Made by a program: the position numbers and the translations under genes. A stretch of 8,402 bases of DNA from CAZHOV01 sp964534315. GTDB lineage: Bacteria > Bacteroidota > Bacteroidia > Chitinophagales > Saprospiraceae. Below the pieces are notes generated by a model. It did no database searches, had not been told where the DNA came from, and saw only the letters and a list, made by a program, of their open reading frames with translations. Where the stretch lies: the NCBI GenBank assembly GCA_964534315.1, contig CAZHOV010000213.1, forward strand, positions 1 through 8,402, read 5' to 3'. Of this stretch, positions 6,737 through 8,402 are shown one piece after another. Every line of letters starts with the position of its first letter. Positions within the stretch are counted from its first letter, which is position 1.

Positions 6737-6769
6737 ATGGGGTCCTGCGTACTTTTGAGAAACCGTTAA
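6737..6769 (+). CDS. ten-codon leader-like ORF with strong Shine-Dalgarno
   Basis: AAAGGAGG at 6722-6729 lies seven bases before the ATG at 6737, which opens MGSCVLLRNR and stops at TAA (6767-6769). Strong Shine-Dalgarno sequences are rare in Bacteroidota, and no other gene in this window has one. The stop codon lies inside the first TTTTAAC hairpin (6761-6775), a layout used by regulatory leader peptides. The peptide has no biased codon run of the amino-acid attenuation kind. A chance occurrence is possible. Confidence 0.2.
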   Translation: MGSCVLLRNR

Positions 6770-6778
6770 AAGGTTGGT
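6757..6778 (-). promoter_or_regulatory. TTTTAAC motif copy 1, in hairpin
   Basis: On the minus strand the site reads CTTTTAACGGT. The plus strand forms a small stem, AACC (6761-6764) with GGTT (6772-6775). It is the most degenerate of three related sites in the divergent intergenic region. Confidence 0.3.
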
Positions 6779-6799
6779 AAGTGGAGAGCATTTTCAATA

Positions 6800-6819
6800 C
6801 CCACCGTTAAAACGATGGG
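6800..6819 (-). promoter_or_regulatory. TTTTAAC motif copy 2, imperfect palindrome
   Basis: On the minus strand the core reads CGTTTTAACGGTGGG. The site is an imperfect palindrome: CCCA/TGGG and CGTT/AACG arms with one mismatch between them. It matches copy 3 at 14 of 17 positions, in the opposite orientation. Confidence 0.45.
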
Positions 6820-6845
6820 TTGATAAATGGTTAAGCACCATATAG

Positions 6846-6860
6846 AAGATATATCTTTTG
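6846..6860 (+). promoter_or_regulatory. weak candidate promoter of the TonB-domain gene
   Basis: TATCTTTTG at 6852-6860 resembles the TAnnTTTG -7 element with one extra T. It overlaps a 12-bp palindrome, AAGATATATCTT (6846-6857). No convincing -33 TTG is found at the expected spacing. Confidence 0.25.
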
Positions 6861-6897
6861 ATAACGTTCACCATTTCCTGTAACTCTTTATTCTTAA

Positions 6898-6918
6898 CAC
6901 ACTGTTTTAACAGTGGGA
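6898..6918 (+). promoter_or_regulatory. TTTTAAC motif copy 3, perfect 7-bp-arm palindrome
   Basis: CACTGTT (6900-6906) and AACAGTG (6909-6915) are perfect inverted arms around TT, followed by GG. The palindrome ends 17 bases before the ATG of the TonB-domain gene, so it could be a repressor operator or a translation-controlling hairpin in the 5' leader. It shares TGTTTTAACAGTGGG with the inverted copy at 6800-6819, apart from two base changes. Confidence 0.45.
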
Positions 6919-6932
6919 CTAAAAACAATCCA

Positions 6933-7697
6933 ATGAAAAATGATCTGAATTTGTTAATCTTACTCCTGGCACTATTACCTACCATTAGTTTTGCACAGGA
7001 GCCTCAAACCAAAGAACTAACCTTCGAAGTAAACAGGATCTATTCTTATATCACAGTTTCCAAAGAGGAGATGGAAGGCGCCAATAATATTGTTGATCTG
7101 AATGAACAGTATAAACCTTCGTGGATCAAAGAATTTAAATCTGTTGAGGTTATCACTACCCAAAATGGAAAGATTCGAAAAGCTACAGGCAAAAACGACC
7201 ATTTCACTCCCGAACAAAAAGACCTCATGGCTACCGCTGACTCCGGGGAAGACATTTTGGTGATCGTTTCATATATTCCGGATAATACCCTAAAACACAA
7301 TGATGTCCATGAATATGATTTTAAACTTACCATTGACCCCGATAATGAAGCTAAATATCCTGGAGGAACCTCGCAATTGAACCAATACTTGCAACAAAAT
7401 GCCTTTGGTAAAATCAATAAAACCAGCTTTTCCGATGGTGAAACAGCAGTAATTAAATTTATGGTTTCTGAAGAAGGAGAAATCATACATACTCAACTAT
7501 TTTCGTCTTCTAACGATGAAAAAACAGATGAAATATTGTTGGAAGTAATTCGCAAAATGCCCTGCTGGATACCTGCAGAGTATGCGGATGGTACTAAAGT
7601 TAAACAGCAATTTGCCTTGGTAGTGGGCGATCTGGAAAGCTGCGTAATGCCCATGCTAAATTTTAGAAAGGACTTGAAAATCAGAGAACCCAAATAA
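6933..7697 (+). CDS. exported protein with TonB C-terminal domain (254 aa)
   Basis: The ATG at 6933 is chosen because it directly precedes a signal peptide (residues 1-21, LLILLLALLPTISFA|Q); the frame is open 75 bases further upstream but encodes no sensible N-terminus there. After an N-terminal region of about 115 residues with no known fold, residues 141-232 match a TonB C-terminal domain: YPGG, QLNQYLQQN, AVIKFMVSEEGEI, ILLEVIRKMPCWIPAEY.DG and KQQFALVV. In TonB this domain contacts the TonB box of outer-membrane receptors. Here there is no membrane anchor and no proline-rich spacer, so it is probably a free periplasmic protein, not an energy transducer. It faces the divergent membrane-tethered regulator across the operator-like region and may be its target or partner. 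A broken propeller lipoprotein gene follows 13 bases downstream. Confidence 0.8.
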   Translation: MKNDLNLLILLLALLPTISFAQEPQTKELTFEVNRIYSYITVSKEEMEGANNIVDLNEQYKPSWIKEFKSVEVITTQNGKIRKATGKNDHFTPEQKDLMATADSGEDILVIVSYIPDNTLKHNDVHEYDFKLTIDPDNEAKYPGGTSQLNQYLQQNAFGKINKTSFSDGETAVIKFMVSEEGEIIHTQLFSSSNDEKTDEILLEVIRKMPCWIPAEYADGTKVKQQFALVVGDLESCVMPMLNFRKDLKIREPK

Positions 7698-7710
7698 AAA
7701 AACTAAACCT

Positions 7711-8145
7711 ATGTGGGAAGAAAAACTAAAAATTTACACTTTCCTTTTTGCCCTATTTTTCACCTCTTGTACAGCCCAATAAACACCAGCTTCTTCATCA
7801 GAAAACCCTATAAAAATTGACCTTCCAGGTAATTTTTTAGAACAACAAAAGATAGATCCAACTGCCCAAATTGCTGAGTATGTGGTAGAGATCTTTGAGG
7901 ATTCTAAAGGTAATCTGTGGTTTGGCGCGATGTCCAAGGGAGTCGCTAGGTATAACCCCTCGGCCAAACAATCAGGTTCCGATGCACTAACCTACTTTAC
8001 CATCGATAATGGATTGCCTGGAAATACGGTCTTAAGCATTGCGGAAGACCAGGAAAGGAACCTTTGGTTTGGATTTTCTGGTGGTCTTTTTCGATTCAAT
8101 GGGACGTCTTTTGTAAATATTACCCAGGGTGGTCCCTGGGAATGA
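7711..8145 (+). pseudogene. two-component-regulator-propeller lipoprotein, interrupted and truncated
   Basis: The ATG at 7711 begins a lipoprotein signal peptide ending in TSC (Cys20, then TAQ), and TAA at 7780-7782 stops it at once. The same frame continues cleanly to TGA at 8143-8145. It contains two propeller blades of the Reg_prop type: VEIFEDSKGNLWFG with GVARYN (about residues 57-80), then GLPGNTVLSIAED, NLWFGFSGGLFRFNG and SFVNIT (about 102-138). A single base change in the stop codon would restore the reading. Related lipoproteins have six or more such blades and run past 300 residues, while this one ends after about 144, so the 3' part is also lost. In intact proteins the propeller is periplasmic and often feeds a histidine kinase; the lipoprotein versions have no known ligand. 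Confidence 0.8.
8123..8140. repeat. 7-bp perfect hairpin at the end of the broken lipoprotein gene
   Basis: CCCAGGG (8123-8129) and CCCTGGG (8134-8140) pair around TGGT. No T-run follows, so it is not a classical terminator. It lies inside the coding frame just before the stop, where Reg_prop similarity ends, and may mark a junction. Confidence 0.4.
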
Positions 8146-8171
8146 GTACTGCCTGGTGGTATTGTAATGAA

Positions 8172-8334
8172 GGTGCCAGTCGCTATGCGCCTGATCAATT
8201 GGTCCTATAAATTTAGCTACATAGTTTGTAATCGCTACGCGCTTACTTGAAAACAACGGCACCTTCTCCGATAGGCTACATCGCTTGTAATCGCTACGCA
8301 CTTACTTGAAAAATAATGACACCTTCTCCAATAG
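8172..8334. repeat. about 60-bp tandem repeat, two clear copies and one degenerate copy
   Basis: Copy 1 (8216-8274, 59 bp) and copy 2 (8275-8334, 60 bp) both begin GCTACAT, share TTGTAATCGCTACGC, CTTACTTGAAAA and CACCTTCTCC, and end in ATAG. A third, weaker copy is visible upstream (8172-8215), with AGTCGCTATGCGCCTGAT in place of the ATCGCTACGC block. No useful reading frame spans the repeats. They start about 25 bp after the broken lipoprotein gene. The rest of the window (8335-8402) shows nothing that can be annotated. Confidence 0.8.
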
Positions 8335-8402
8335 GAATTGAACTTGATAAATTAACGTGAGGTTTGGGTTCAAAGGATTGAAAAAGAACCTAATAATTAA
8401 AA

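Noticed and set aside
7046..7486. Long minus-strand frame inside the TonB-domain gene.
   Set aside because: It is a shadow of the plus-strand gene, with no sensible protein features, and the plus strand carries the recognisable domain.
8172..8334. Tandem repeat as a CRISPR array.
   Set aside because: The copies are contiguous, about 60 bp long, with no unique spacers between short repeats and no cas genes nearby.

Overview
The window looks like an accessory stretch of a Bacteroidota chromosome. Five things point there: a Por/type IX secretion (T9SS) type A sorting-domain remnant, a WG-repeat-like lipoprotein, a secreted TonB-C-terminal-domain protein, a two-component-regulator-propeller lipoprotein, and TAnnTTTG-type promoter elements with almost no Shine-Dalgarno sequences. 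No genus can be named safely from the sequence alone.

Layout. 1-136 is the C-terminal end of a VapC-like PIN toxin. It is followed by a small unrecognised ORF (315-596) and about 500 bases without a convincing gene (597-1113), which hold two strong hairpins and a group II intron-like tail on the minus strand. 1114-2361 is a decay zone: a membrane protein gene split by a one-base frameshift (1114-1943), an orphan signal-peptide relic (1987-2107), and a relic joining a signal peptide to a T9SS sorting domain (2156-2361). Two intact genes follow: a SEC-C zinc-motif protein (2384-3256) and a WG-like lipoprotein (3274-4902). A truncated, frameshifted and stop-interrupted zinc-free alcohol dehydrogenase/quinone oxidoreductase gene abuts the lipoprotein (4908-5467), and after it lies a doubtful coding relic (5460-5724).

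The most coherent functional unit is the divergent pair at 5725-7697. The minus-strand gene encodes a one-component, membrane-tethered regulator: signal peptide, four-cysteine extracytoplasmic domain, one transmembrane helix and a cytoplasmic OmpR/PhoB-type winged helix. The plus-strand gene encodes an exported protein with a TonB C-terminal domain. The 290 bp between them carry three perfectly phased 10-bp direct repeats plus a fourth at 11 bp, the expected type of site for an OmpR/PhoB DNA-binding domain. They also carry three copies of a TTTTAAC-centred motif set in hairpins, and a ten-codon reading frame behind a near-perfect Shine-Dalgarno sequence. Downstream, a propeller lipoprotein gene is broken by a stop codon right after its lipobox and is truncated at its 3' end (7711-8145). 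The window ends in a tandem repeat of about 60 bp.

Taken together, at least five broken genes lie among four intact ones. Three lesions are single-base length changes in or next to homopolymers, but two are in-frame stops and several genes are truncated, so real gene decay is more likely than sequencing error alone. All functional statements are made by eye, without database searches.
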